DNA of 64,000 nt, from NCBI GenBank assembly GCA_963662155.1, contig OY759274.1:18367916-18431915 (forward strand), given 5' to 3'. This document shows positions 1 to 14,193 of the stretch, one piece after another. Source of the stretch: Lamellibrachia columna. Lineage: Eukaryota; Annelida; Polychaeta; Sabellida; Siboglinidae. The position numbers were made by a program, and so were the translations under genes. The notes under the pieces were generated by a model. That model saw only the letters and a program-made list of their open reading frames with translations, had not been told where the DNA came from and made no database searches. Position 1 is the first letter of the stretch; each line of letters begins with the position of its first letter.

Positions 1-2045
1 TTTTATCAATCCCATAAAAATCCCACCCACTTCTCAAACACCATATTGACCGACCCACGTCCGAATCAACATAATGACCCAACCTATTTATCTATCATCT
101 TAATTACCGCACCCACTTTTCAATCAAAAGAAATTCCCACACACATCCCAATCAGCAGAAGCAGCCTTCCCACTTCCCAATCACCGGAATTTTTCCACCC
201 TTCCCATCAGCAGAATGACTCCACCCACTTAACAATCACTATAATGAACCCAACCACTTCCCAATCACAGGAATTACCCAAACACTTCCCAATCACTAGA
301 TTTATCCCATCCATTTCCAATATGCAGAATGAATCCACCCATTTCACTATCACAAAAATAAAAACACCCTTTCCCATATCATCATAATGACCACACCCAC
401 TTTTCAATCATATAATATCCGACCCACTTCCCAATCACCGGAATTTCTCCAACCCTTTCCATTCACCACAATGACCCAAAACACTGCTCAATAAACATAG
501 TGACCCCAACAATTTCCCATTCACCGGTAAGACCCAAACATTTCCTCCCCAACCTCCAGATTGACTCACCCACTTCCCAATCTCTAGAATAACCCCAACC
601 ATTTCCAAATCACCACATCAATTTCCCTATTCCCAGAATTACCTTACATACTTCCCAAACACTAGATTGACCCCGCCCACTTTCCAATCTCCATATTGAA
701 CCGCCCCTTCCTAAACACTATTGACAGCCCACTTCCCAACAACCATATTGACCAACCCACGACTCAATCACCATATTGACCCACCCACTTCCAGTACACC
801 ATTTTGACCCACACTCGTCACAACCACCATTTCCCTATCATCACAATGACTACACCCAACTTTATAACATATAATATCCCACCAACTTCCCAATCACCGG
901 AATTTCTCCACCCCTTTCCAATCACCATAATGACCCCAACCACTTCCAAAATATCGGAAAGACCCAACCACTTCCCAATCACCGGAATTTTCCCACCTTT
1001 TCCCAACTAACAGAATAACCCCACATTCTGCTCAATGACCAGAAAAACCGCCAACAATTTCCCATTCACCGGTATGACCCAAACTTTTCCTTCCCAATCA
1101 CCAGATTGACTCACTCACTTCCCAATCTCCAGAATTACCAACCGTTTTCCACTCACCAGATATATCCCATCCATTTCTCTATCACCAGAATTACGCCGCA
1201 TACGTCACAACAACCAGACTAAACCACGCCCACTTCTCAATCACCATACTGAACCGCCCACTTCCTAAACACCATATTGACAAACCACTCCCAACCACCA
1301 CATTGACCCACCCACGTCCCAATCACCAGACCCCACGTATTTCCCTATCATCGTAATTACCGCACCCACTTTTCAATCCCATAAAAATCCCACCCACTTC
1401 CAAATCATCAGAAGCAACCCACCCACTTCCCAATCACCGGAATTTCTCCACCCCTTCACATCAACAGAATAACCCCACCCACTCACCAATCACAAGAATG
1501 AACCCAACCACTTCCCAATCACTAGAAGGAACCCAACCATTTCCCAAACACCATATTGACCGACCCACATCCCAATCAACAGAATGACCTCACACACTTT
1601 CCTATCATCATAATTACCCACCCACTTTTCAATAAAAAAAAAAAGATCCCAACCCCTTCCCATTCCCAATCACCAGAAGCGGCATACCCGCTTCCCACAA
1701 ACCGGCATTTCTCCACCCTTCCCATCATCAAAATAACCCCTCCCACTTACCAATCACCAGAATGACGCTAACCACTACACAATGTTCGGAATTACGAAAC
1801 ACTTCCCAATCACTAGAATGATCCCAACCACTTCCCAAACACCATATTGACCAACCCACGTCCCAATCACCAGATTGACCCTCGCACTTCCAAAACACCA
1901 TATTGTCGTACCCACGTCCCAATCAACAGAATGACCCCACCCATTTCCCTATCATCATAGTTACCCCACCCACTTTTCAATCACAAAAAAAAATCACACC
2001 CACTTCCCAATCACCAGAAGCAACCCATCCACTACCAAATCGACT
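1..2045. repeat. Degenerate 28-29 bp minisatellite with higher-order structure
   Basis: The stretch consists of variants of a C/A-rich unit of 28-29 bp, roughly AATCACCAGAATGACC followed by CCACCCACTTCCC. Blocks of variant units recur in order. The 'CCATATTGACCGACCCACG' block appears near 41, 1551, 1842 and 1899. The 'TTTTCAATC..AAAAA' block appears near 118, 1371, 1625 and 1976. A block with 'ATAATATCC' appears near 410 and 871. Open frames across it are repeat read-through. The array ends at about 2045 in unique sequence. Confidence 0.9.
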
Positions 2046-2299
2046 GCAGCTGAAAGTTCATTAGCAAATACGTCTGCATCATTTCCACTTAAATGAAGTC
2101 ATCCCAAAAAAACATCCCCAGAAATCCACAAATCCAACTTCCTTTTCCCTAAATATCTGCTGGACTAGCATGTTAATTGCAATTGTCAGGCAATTTCGAT
2201 ATCCCTGACCCCTGTGGCCCTTTACTGGTAAAATCCCTGACAGCATTATCTGATCAACTCGCGTCTGCTTTAGTGTTCTGATTCTTCCTTGCCCGGACC

Positions 2300-2831
2300 C
2301 ATGATTTGTTGCAGCCTACGCAGCTATTGAAGTAAGTGACAATATAAAGGATGGTCGCATCATTTCTCAAAGTCCACAAACGTATAGCATTGCGTATTGG
2401 TGGGTGGTAGTTTGGTAGTCACTACCTTTTGTGGGACAAAGGAATGTTTTTTATGGGAACTATGCGCGTTATTTTATGTCCACAAACACGTATTGAGGGG
2501 TGTGCGGTGGTCGGAACCTATGCTAAGCATTAAGCGTTTTCTTGGACTTATGCGACGACCCCCTTAGTACTGCTAGCTATATCGCTTTGGCACTGTGTTC
2601 TGAGCAAATGTAAGCAAAGGGATGCTGGTATTAGAGCAGAAATGCAAACTAATACATGCAGGGTGTGATAGTTTCTGAGAAAGAATCACAAAGGAAGCGG
2701 GTAGCAGTTAATCCATTACATTTGCTGTTGTAACAACACGCATGCATTTACCACTAGTTCTGTGTTTGACCAATAGGAAAAAGCCAATGATCCGAGTTTG
2801 TTGGTGAATGCAGACAACGACGAGGCTTTCG
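2300..2831 (+). pseudogene. Partial copy of the cysteine-rich peptide gene (exons 2-3 only)
   Basis: The end of the signal-peptide exon is recognisable at 2309-2331 and is followed by a GTAAGT donor at 2332. The start of that exon, including its ATG, has decayed. The propeptide exon is intact at 2777-2831: its AG acceptor is at 2775-2776, it reads EKANDPSLLVNADNDEAF, and its donor GTTAGT starts at 2832. Exons 4 and 5 (Lys-Arg site and cysteine-rich domain) are absent, because the sequence runs into an ATGT microsatellite and a LINE fragment. It lies convergent to the complete gene at 6756-9127 and is a non-functional relic. Confidence 0.75.
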
Positions 2832-2896
2832 GTTAGTGTCAGTTACAACAATGATTTGTAGCGTGAATTATATATATATAATCGGCATGCGTGTTT

Positions 2897-2898
2897 GC

Positions 2899-2952
<54 letters not shown>

Positions 2953-2965
2953 GCATGTATGTATG

Positions 2966-2996
<31 letters not shown>

Positions 2997-2998
2997 AC
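2897..2998. repeat. (ATGT)n microsatellite
   Basis: Near-perfect tetranucleotide ATGT repeats with a few interruptions. It lies in the position of intron 3 of the partial peptide gene. The minus-strand Tyr/His/Thr open frames come from this repeat. Confidence 0.95.
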
Positions 2999-3039
2999 AT
3001 GAATGTGTGCAAGAATGTGTGCAAGTATACATATATAAA

Positions 3040-3190
3040 TACACATGTACGTACATTCAGATGGAGACCCACGTTGTCGCGCTGGATAACTGAGCTGAGT
3101 GGAGTGGGGGTAGAGAGTGGAAAGTAATGGTCTGAGAACAGAACCTTGGGGAACGCCACAAGAAATGGGGCCCACAGCCGCTATCTTCAC
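3040..3190 (-). mobile_element. Non-LTR retrotransposon reverse-transcriptase fragment
   Basis: The minus strand encodes PISCGVPQGSVLRPL, the conserved GVPQGSVLGP-type block of LINE reverse transcriptases. A frameshift then gives LSSVIQRDNVGLHLNV, matching the stretch that normally leads into the YADD catalytic motif. The YADD itself is missing. Related fragments lie at 8195-8320, 54660-54800 and 55120-55260. Dead element. Confidence 0.8.
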
Positions 3191-3884
3191 TCTTTGATAT
3201 CAAACAAGGTATCCACTGGGATTGGAGTTATTTACAGGGCTGTCAAGGCGTCTTTAGCTTTGAGAAATCGCAGACAAGTACGTCTATAGCTATTCCCCGT
3301 TGCAGCTGCTTTCGCCAGGTGGCGATGATGTTTCGCGTCTTCTCAATCACAACGCAAGCAGACGACTGCACGGCTGTGCCAGTTAACGTTGTCACAGGAC
3401 TTTATTTGAATGTCTCCAATAGTTTGTTTACCATTTCGAGTGATCTTGAAAACATTTAATGAGACAGTTGCCTTCAACATTGACTGTCACACTAAATTCT
3501 CCATGTTTCTCACCAAAACTGTTATAAGTAACCTGTTTACAGCCTGGTTATTTATATGGACATGGGTAGTCGATTAATCATTGTATGGAATTATACTTAT
3601 CCAAAGAATTACGGATGTTTTGGTATTTATCCAAAGAAAATTTAATAAAAATGGGAATAACCCAGTGTCGTTACTATGAAGCAATTATCCACGTCAGAAG
3701 AACACACTACCATTCCGGTTCAGTAAACATGGATATATGATGGTAACTTGAATATGGCATTCCAGTTGACATTATATTAAACTTTGACAATATTATTGTG
3801 CAATCCAAACCTTCAAATTTGTCATAACATTTAAATAAAATCATTTAGTATCCCGCCGATAACTTGGACTCCTGCTGCCGTGGA

Positions 3885-4583
3885 CATACCAGGCTGGCGG
3901 GCCATGGACAGACCAAGCTGGCGGGCCATGTTGCACGCTGGCCGTGGACAGACCAAGCTGGCGGGCCATGTTGCACGCTGGCCATGGACAGACCAAGCTG
4001 GCGGGCCATGTTACACGCTGGCCGTGGACAGACCAAGCTGGCGGGCCATGTTGCACGCTGGCCGTGGACAGACCAAGCTGGCGGGCCATGTTGCTCGCTG
4101 GCCGTGGACAGACCAAGCTGGCGGACCATGTTGAACCCTGGCCGTGGACAGACCAAGCTGGCGGGCCATGCTACACGCTGGCCGTGGACAGACCAAGCTG
4201 GCGGGCCATGCTGCACGCTGGCCGTGGACAGACAAAGCTGGCGGGCCGTGCTGCACGCTGGCCATGGACAGACCAAGCTGGCGGGCCATGCTGCACGCTG
4301 GCCGTGGACAGACCAAGCTGGCGGGCCGTGCTGCACACTGGCCGTGGACAGACCAAGCTGGCGGACCATGCTGCACGCTGGCCGTGGACAGACCAAGCTG
4401 GCGGGCCGTGCTGCACGCTGGCAATGGACAGACCAAGCTGGCGGGCCAGGCTGCACGCTGGCCGTGGACAGATCAAGCTGGCGGGCCAGGCTGCACGCTG
4501 GCCGTGGACAGATCAAGCTGGCGGGCCATGCTGCACGCTGGCCGTGGACAGACCAAGCTGGCGGGCCATACTGCACGCTGGCC
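3885..4583. repeat. 40-bp minisatellite, array 1 (about 17 units)
   Basis: About 17 head-to-tail copies of a 40-bp unit containing TGGACAGACCAAGCTGGCGG and CATGCTGCACGCTGGCC. Variation is mainly ATG/GTG, TTG/CTG and CCA/CCG. The unit has no stop in several frames of either strand. Because 40 is not a multiple of 3, frames cycle every 120 bp, which produces overlapping spurious ORFs of up to 270 codons. The same repeat occupies 55879-56680 in the second segmental copy. Confidence 0.97.
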
Positions 4584-4974
4584 ACCGATATATTCACACC
4601 GACAACCATCTCACTACATATTTTTTATTATGTCAAATTATTCAGGAATTTTAATTATACGAAACCCCGCATATAGCATTTATTGAAAGAAAACTGGGGT
4701 TATATTCCCAGGGATGGGCATGCGCAGTGATTGCTTCCTGTCTTCCCTTGGACACCAGTCAACTGGCCTTGAATGAATGTGACTTCCTACATCTTGTCTG
4801 ACAACTCATTCATGCATATCTAGACACGTTGACTTAGTTCACCGCCCTCCTTCCTGCTATATGCCTCCATGTCAAAGATGATCGTTCGAGTCGTCCGTTC
4901 AGTTGATGAGAACGACTGTGGATGAACCGTCAGATTTGTGATGCAAAGCGCAAGATCGACACAAGACGTTTGTT

Positions 4975-5085
4975 TTCCTTGTGGTGGGTCTTTGTATCAC
5001 TGTCGAGCTTTCCTTGTTGTGAGGTCTTTGTATCACTGTCGAGCTTTCCTTGTGGTGGGTCTTTGTATCACTGTAGAGTTTTCCG
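4975..5085. repeat. 36-bp tandem repeat, three copies
   Basis: Three copies of a 36-bp unit containing GTCTTTGTATCACTGTCGAG and TTTCCTTGTGGTGG. The equivalent position in the second segmental copy (about 57105-57150) has a single unit, so this expansion is specific to copy 1. Confidence 0.85.
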
Positions 5086-5159
5086 ACAGTACGTTTTCCT
5101 TTAGTTATTATTTCGCCATTACACTGCTATTGATGCACACTGCTATTTGACATTCGGTT

Positions 5160-5430
5160 CCATCGAAGCTGATTCCTTAATATTCTAGTTTCTATGCTGT
5201 AGTTATAAGCTTTTTGCATGACGCTAACATTTGTTATGTGATCTTTTTATGTGATCTTGCCTGCGGATGTCCAATATACGTTGTAGCTCGAACTGTACGC
5301 TGCTGACGCACATTAAAATAGTTTAATGTGATGGCTCTAAGTTTTCCACGTTTCGCTACCATACATTACAATTGGGGTTGAACGAACGTTGATGACACGA
5401 GCCTTCAGTTAGATTACGATCGTGGGAATA
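5160..5430 (-). mobile_element. LINE reverse-transcriptase C-terminal fragment
   Basis: The minus strand reads RVINVRSTPIVMYGSETWKT, carrying the (L/M)YGSETW signature found downstream of the RT domain in many non-LTR elements, followed by decayed sequence. The paralogous scrap at 57210-57480 keeps the following stretch better (IKLFERVQQRTLRAT..YIG..QARSHN). Degraded relic. Confidence 0.7.
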
Positions 5431-5802
5431 GCCATATGTCTAACACTCTCAATAATTTCTAAGAAAGACAATGCGTGGTGATTGGGAGGTTGACCCTAAA
5501 ACTAGCGGGATGTAACCAACAACTGGAGGGATATGGGAGGATGAAATCTCTGTCACACCTCTCCCAATAAGTAGGAAGTGCGAGAATGGAATATTGACCT
5601 GAAAGTAAGTAGGTGATGGAACGATAATACCACTATCAAAACCCCTCGTATGTATGACGTAGACGGTACTCCCAAAAATGGAGTTTGATGAGGAACCCCC
5701 CCACCCCCCGATGAAAGTGGGAGGTAGATACTTATGTCATACCCCTCTTGTATGGCAAGAATCGCATTTAAAATGCTACTACACTGTTGACGTTTGTGTA
5801 GA

Positions 5803-6410
5803 GCCGGTAAATAACGAAGTAAATTTACCTCGTTACTTTACTTGAGTAGTTTTTTTTACTATCTACTTGTAACGAAGTAGATTTTTATGGATCTACTTCT
5901 ACTTGTAACGAAGTAGAATTACGGGTTACTTTTTAAAATGTACCTACATCAGGCGTTTAATTTTGTTTCCGCTGCATACAGAAACGGCAAACACACTACG
6001 CGTGGAATCACCGCGCGTAAATCCGTAATCTGTTTTCTGATTCCCTAATTCAAAATCGACTGCTGAGTAGGATCGCTGACCTATATAAATCGAGTGTAGC
6101 CGATAGTCGCCATTTCTCTTTTGATTTTCCGTTTGATCTGTTTTTCTACACTTCATTTCGTTTGCGAGAGCGTTCTATGCTATAGTCATGACAACGCCGA
6201 CACAACTACAGCACCCGTGGCGAGCGTCAGTTTAGTGCAGAAGGCCTCATCTTTAAGCCACTGCGTGTGTGCATAGGCGATGCAGAGTTTGAGCATCAGT
6301 TGTAAGCTGGTGTGCCTTACGATCTTTTGCTGTCTTACCAGTGTGTGGAAGTATGTGTTTGTCTGCACGTGTTAACTTAAGAAGTACTATATTCGTTCTT
6401 ATGCTTGTCG
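5803..6410. other. Copy-1-specific insertion, possibly a DNA transposon
   Basis: Copy 1 has about 600 bp between sequences that in copy 2 (around 57860-57970) are separated by only about 110 bp. The insert begins near GAGCCGG and ends near CGGCTC, giving a 6-bp inverted match. Its left side contains repeated AACGAAGTA and TACTTGTAACGAAGTAG motifs in both orientations, as in subterminal regions of DNA transposons. I see no convincing target-site duplication or transposase frame, so the class is uncertain. Confidence 0.4.
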
Positions 6411-6462
6411 GCTCGTTAGTCATTTAAGCCAACAAGACAAACACATGTTTGGTGGAATACGG

Positions 6463-6468
6463 TTTATT
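6463..6468 (-). promoter_or_regulatory. Polyadenylation signal AATAAA of peptide gene A
   Basis: AATAAA on the minus strand, about 290 nt after the stop codon of the cysteine-rich peptide gene. The hexamer and its surroundings are conserved at 58011-58016 behind the paralogous gene, supporting use as the mRNA 3' end signal. Confidence 0.6.
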
Positions 6469-6755
6469 ATCAATGACTGATTGACCACGTACAATAACAA
6501 AAACAATTTAAAGCACAACTCACCCCCGTGTGAGCAACCATACTGTGTAACCGGTTACCGGTATTATCTTTCGTGCAAAACATAGACTAGTTACTGTGAC
6601 AGTTATTATTGTAGACAAAGTTAGTATAACTAAATATTTCCAAGAGCACATGAAATGTAAACCAAAATGTTGGAGACACAGTCAAATACAGTCAAATGAC
6701 AACGTTAACTGACACCACCTAGCAGTCATCTACTTGCATTGTGGCGACCCCTGAC

Positions 6756-9127
<2,372 letters not shown>

Positions 9128-9321
9128 TGTGTCTTCAAAGGAGCTATGAAAGGAGAGAAGTAATGCATTCAGCATATTACTAATAATACATAACATGATT
9201 TCTTTCTACTTAATGCTTATTCGCCAATTCCATTCAGTTAAATGTATTATTCTATACTGATATGAAGAGTAACTTTTAATAAAATCTAATTTCCTTGAAA
9301 ACAAACGTCACACTTCCTTAC

Positions 9322-9376
9322 CTGATTCAGCGACAAGAAGTTCTTCTTTAAAGTGACGAGTCGTGCCCTTTCAGTG
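9322..9376 (-). other. Untranslated first exon of peptide gene A
   Basis: Inferred from conservation with 60347-60400 and 53930-53990 and from the donor CAG|GTAAGG at 9322/9321. The 5' end is set about 30 nt below the TATA box and is approximate. The exon splices to 9143, placing 16 nt of leader in front of the ATG. Confidence 0.55.
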
Positions 9377-9398
9377 TTGAATCCGATCTAGCCATCCC

Positions 9399-9406
9399 TA
9401 TTTATA
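9399..9406 (-). promoter_or_regulatory. TATA box of peptide gene A
   Basis: TATAAATA on the minus strand, about 25-30 bp before the inferred transcription start. The sequence immediately upstream (9407-9480) is nearly identical to that upstream of the paralogue's TATATAAA at 60425-60432, suggesting a shared core and proximal promoter. Confidence 0.6.
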
Positions 9407-9791
9407 CAGCAAGCAAGCGTGAATGTGCTGCGTGTATGTGATCATTGAAACGGATTCAGCAAAGCGGATTCAGCATACAGACGAGTTCATTGTTAGTGAC
9501 ATTAGTATTTGTACGTTTTTTGTGCCGACGTAGACGTAATTTATTAGGTGAGTTTTTGTCTGCAAACATTAGTATAACGTGCTGACAGTTGTGACATTTT
9601 ATCGTTACCGTACTCAACCTTCCTGCCGAATCACGCAATCAAATCTTCGTTTTTGTCAGTATGCTGTTCACTTGTATTCTGCAAACAGTGAATATTGATC
9701 TGGTTGGTTTATGTTACTGTTCACTTGGATGCCTAAGAATTGATTGGACCGAAGCAGAATTATCAAAGATCGTCGAAGAAGCTGCTGATTA

Positions 9792-9945
9792 TAGGGCTGA
9801 CTCACCCCCAGACAACGTCAACGTCAGCTTAAAGGGCTGACTCACCCCCAGACAACGTCAACGTCAGCTTAAAGGGCTGACTCACCCCCAGACAACGTCA
9901 ACGTCAGCTTAAAGGGCTGACTCACCCTCAGACAACGCTGTCGAA
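9792..9945. repeat. 40-bp tandem repeat, about 3.8 copies
   Basis: Almost identical copies of a 40-bp unit containing GGGCTGACTCACCCCCAGAC and AACGTCAACGTCAGCTTAA. It is unrelated in sequence to the 40-bp minisatellite at 3885. Confidence 0.95.
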
Positions 9946-10189
9946 CTGCCCTCAGATGAGATGATGACCCCAATGTATGTAAATGGTTTTACTTCCTCTC
10001 GGTGTTATCCCTTCGTCATTATTCTGACATTTTTCGCATTGTCATAGTTTATCGTAATTATATTTACGTTTTTTGCGAGTATCTATAGTTCGTTTTCTGT
10101 TACTCCTGTGATATATATGTCATCAGTAAAGTGTAATGATGAAAAAAATATTTATTAGTGTGCATACTAAGTGTCACATTGACAACGTA

Positions 10190-10333
10190 ACATATTGTTT
10201 CTTTCAGAGGAAATGTCAGGGCGAAACCCGAACCTGAACAGTTAGCAAGATTTAACAAGATTGCCATCCAAAGCAATGGTCTAGATGGCAAGTGGACAAG
10301 GATGCCCTTTGGCTTATCTAGAGCCCAACACTT

Positions 10334-10366
<33 letters not shown>

Positions 10367-10826
10367 AACCCGCCCTACTGGTATATGTAACAACCTTGTT
10401 TTAAACATACTCACGCTGCTAGAAGTTACACACTATGTAGATAAATTGTTCAATTAATTTACTGTCCTCATGGAGAAAGAGTACTTCCTGATATCCAATC
10501 TCCACTTATCCTTTACTAATGGTACCTCGTGTACTCTAGCTCTACTATATTTCTTGAGTAAAAAACATATTTCTATAAATATTGTTATACCCATTGAATA
10601 TCTTAGAAACTTCAGTTTAATCTCCTCTTAAATTCCTTATTTCTATTGTTGTCAAGCCACATTCGTTTAGGTGTTCATCATATCAGCATTTATTGCTACT
10701 CCTAACCTAAGTTCCTTTCTTTTACTGTAGTACCTAGAAAAGCACCTCCCATTTTATAGTGTATACCCAAGTTCCCGTTTTATGTCATCCGCAAATTTCA
10801 GAACGTAGCTTGTGTATTATCGACAT

Positions 10827-10888
<62 letters not shown>

Positions 10889-10902
10889 TTATATATTTAT
10901 AT

Positions 10903-10987
<85 letters not shown>

Positions 10988-11185
10988 TCATAATACTGAT
11001 CATTGTGGTACCACAATTAAAACTCATTTCCAGTTTGAAACATCCCCATCTGCTACAACTCGCTGTCTTCTGTCAGTCAGCCATTGTTCTGTCCTTTCGA
11101 TTATGCTGTCCCCGATACTAAGTGCTTTTAACTTAAGTAGTAATCTTCGATGTGGCACTTTGTCAATAACCTTCTGAAAATACTA
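10190..11185 (-). mobile_element. CR1-like non-LTR retrotransposon remnant
   Basis: At the 5' end of the minus strand (11175-11020) the translation includes [37 protein letters not shown] and SNWK, matching the RT block around the A/F-D-x-V-PH and W-L-x-R-x-QRV motifs of CR1/L2-type elements. The 10190-10700 part resembles the 3' tail also seen at 22560-22985. Stops, frameshifts and a (TA)n expansion inside show it is dead. Confidence 0.72.
10829..10985. repeat. (TA)n microsatellite inside the LINE remnant
   Basis: Two TA tracts separated by a short imperfect segment at about 10887-10910. Confidence 0.96.
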
Positions 11186-11365
11186 TATTGACGTGAGGCA
11201 GCATTGGTAATAATGAGTTGACAAATGTGATTGACAAATGTCGATAAACTCAGTTTTTTTTCAAAAGAGAATTTCTATTTTTGTGGTGTTCAATTTAAAT
11301 AGCTCAATGTAAAAAATATATCATTTCAATTTTAAGAGGACATTGCAAGTTCACCCCCTAACCAT

Positions 11366-11700
11366 TTGGGGCGCGGAGGCGTAGTGGTTATCACGTTGGA
11401 CACTCAATCGAGAAAACTTGGGTTCGAATCCGCACGCTGCAGATTCAAAGATTGGGCAATTCGATTCACCCACGATGCTCCAGTTAACTTAGCTATATAA
11501 ATGAGTACCTTGTTGCAAACAGTGGTGGATATGTGAAGATACAATATTCGCGTAGTAATTGCTGCGTGATTTAATGCTTCCTTGAGATGGCTTTGGAATG
11601 AGCAACTCTGCCAGGGGTGAAGTCTAATGAGTTTTGAACAATCGCAACGACATGATACTGCACTACATGAGAACGTACCATTATCTTTACCATCCACCAG
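11366..11700 (+). mobile_element. tRNA-derived SINE
   Basis: The head resembles a tRNA gene: an A-box-like GCGTAGTGGTTATCACG and a B-box-like GGGTTCGAATCC near 11420. It is followed by the body shared with the copies at 17940-18262, 44345-44660, 46165-46440 and 63095-63480, with landmarks TTGGGCAATT, AATGAGTAC and AATTGCTGC. It is a repeat and not a working tRNA gene, since no complete cloverleaf continues. Confidence 0.72.
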
Positions 11701-12921
11701 GGGTCTATCTCAGAAGGTCGTCACGGCTCGCTTGTTCAGATGGCGCCATCAAAAAAGTCCTACGGTCTACGTCCCTGCTCATCGATAAAAGCTAAGTCGC
11801 TTCACAGAGTGAACCACATCGTTTGAAGTTTTCTTACACAACTCGCAATTATTTTCACTCATGGACAGGATGAACTACGAACCGAGAGCAATTTAATCTA
11901 AATAATGACAAAAAGCATGTGTCGTCCATTGTGTTTTTCCTTTCTAGAGAAACACGTCACATCATACATTATGTTGCGTGCAAACGCCTGGATGTCCGAG
12001 CAGGTGTGAGAACGCTATATATCTATGTCCCCGCGGACAGTGTCGGCGCCTTTGTAATGCTGCACTTTCTGCATGTTTCAAACATAGTAGATATGTTTTT
12101 ACAGTTTACAATAATGTATCAGATATATGCATAGGCTATATTACCATTTAATTGCTAAGTGATATAGTTACATATGTACAACATGTCCCAACATCCAGTA
12201 CAAGAGAAAACGTTGTATTCCTGCGGATGTGGACAATATCAATATTCAATGGACGTGCAATGTCAACACCACAACAATATTATTTATTGAACTATAAATA
12301 GTCCATTACAAAGTGAATTAGTCGGCCCATGGCGCAACCAGAATCGTAATCAGAATCGAGACCATAATATAACATCATAATAAACTTACTCAGAATGTTA
12401 CAGAGATTATCTGAAAATTCAACCCATCACCCATTCAAATCCATCACAATACCGTTGTTCGTTCCACTTGTAATAATTTGTTGTCCCTGTTAGTGGAAGA
12501 TCCTATACCGCCCCAGCGACGGTCAATCAAAGGAAAATATCAATTGGGGGATATTGAACTAGGTTAAGCCATCTTTACGGACTTGGACGTAACAATGCAA
12601 GACACATAATGATAATGCTAGGCATGTGTGCGTTGCAAACTACGTAATTTTCGCCTTTGTCATTTCGACAATTCCCGTCATCACCCCGCGCCACTCAGAG
12701 CGGTTGAGGGTGCGCAGCTCTTTAATATTCTCCGATTGGCGTAGCTACCACCATAGTCCGCGAGACAACCCTACAAATATTAAAGTTGATTATCATATTT
12801 GGGGACTAATTCCCGCTAAGATTTTCAGTATCACCAATGTGTAAATCGTTTAAAATAATTGATGGACATAATATAAATGTTGAATAAAGAAACACTCAAC
12901 AACTGTTATTAATACAACGCT
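11701..12921. other. No gene recognised
   Basis: AT-rich sequence with only short unsupported frames and no recognisable protein motif, RNA gene or tandem repeat. Confidence 0.5.
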
Positions 12922-13269
12922 TCAAAACGTCACCCGCGGTCTTCCGCGGAAGCCGTCCCTCTCCGGATTGAAATACTCAATGGCAAGTTGACGTTCGGTA
13001 GCAAATGTAGCACATAGCCGAAGAGTCGCCTCAGGGCTCATCGGACCAACCTGCTGATCGGCCGGCGCTGTCACCGACGACACACGGCTTTTGTATTTAT
13101 CATCTGTGGGTAGTGGACGCCATTGGTCTGACGCAATTGGCGACGGTGATATGAGTCCAGCAAGGCACGCCCCAAAGACATGCTCCAAATACCCATGTTG
13201 TAGGTCAGCATAGACAACCCAAACGATGCGTAGAGATTTCAAACTGATATGAGTTAATTTGCACCTCAC
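12922..13269 (-). other. Possible unrecognised coding segment
   Basis: An open frame of 115 codons on the minus strand with more GC than its surroundings and a plausible amino-acid mix (for example YLEHVFGACLAGLISP and ATFATERQLAIEYFNPERDG), ending RVTF then stop. It has no repeats and is not a shadow of another feature. I recognise no domain, and neither signal peptide nor clear splice sites are evident. It could be a terminal exon or a transposon-derived fragment. Confidence 0.25.
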
Positions 13270-13905
13270 TGTTCACATATAACAAAGTACGACACTTCCG
13301 AGATACTTACGGAATGCGACTTAGCTTTAGGTGGTAATATTTTTTAATATTGTTTAGCTCGACATGAAATACCTGGTGTGCCATCCTCGCTGTATAGATT
13401 ACGATATCAGGAGAACATACGCAATAATGTTTTCTAAGCAAAACACAAAATGCTCAACAATATGCATATTGCATATACATGTATTGTAAATCCGTATATG
13501 ATTGAATGATTCACGTCAATCGTCACGAAATTTTAATTTGCTACACACAATGTTCATACTTTGTGAATCGCATTATGATTGTTGTCCAACGATTGATAAA
13601 ACCAAGGAATGTGGCTAACTATGTAATTGTTTCAATTAATAATTAAGTGGAAAAAATCAAGAACAGGAGGAATCGTATTTGTTTTTATGCTTCCAAAAAG
13701 CCACTACAGTAGCAGAGAACAAAACGCACTGACTCCTCTGTGGATTTTCGGGCTGATGGATGGAGTTCTACACCACACAATGTGAAGTTAGCCTGTTTTG
13801 TGTCGTAAATTATCTGAAATGTTACGCCTTGTCTGTGAGTCAAAGGAAGCGACATCGCGCATCGCTGAAGTGTTAGAATTGATGTCTGCACACGCACATA
13901 AACAG
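13270..13905. other. No gene recognised
   Basis: AT-rich sequence with nothing supportable on either strand. Confidence 0.5.
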
Positions 13906-14193
13906 GTTTTTCAATCGTCTGTCTTCTTTTTTACGTTTAAAGTACGTAGGAAAGCTCAAAAAGCCATTCTTTTCTCAAACATCAGTGTTTCTTATACATG
14001 TTTTTCAATCGTCTGTGTCTTCGTTTTTGCGTTTCATGTACGTAGGAAAGCTCAAAAAGCCATTCGTTTTCTCAAACATCAGTGTTTCTTATACATGTTT
14101 TTCAATCGTCTGTGTCTTCGTTTTTACGTTTCATGTACGTAGGAAAGCTCAAAAAGCCATTCATTTACTGAAACATCGGTGTTTCTTAGACAT
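13906..14193. repeat. Three-copy tandem repeat of 94-97 bp
   Basis: Units start at 13906, 14000 and 14097 with TTTTTCAATCGTCTG and contain GTACGTAGGAAAGCTC followed by AAAAAGCCATTC. The unit lengths differ by 3, so a plus-strand frame stays open, but the translation is just the repeat. Confidence 0.9.

Noticed and set aside
3845..4686. Long overlapping open frames (up to 270 codons) on both strands
   Set aside because: They are read-through of the 40-bp minisatellite, which has no stop in several frames. No start context, splice sites or domain; the same holds for 55841-56930.
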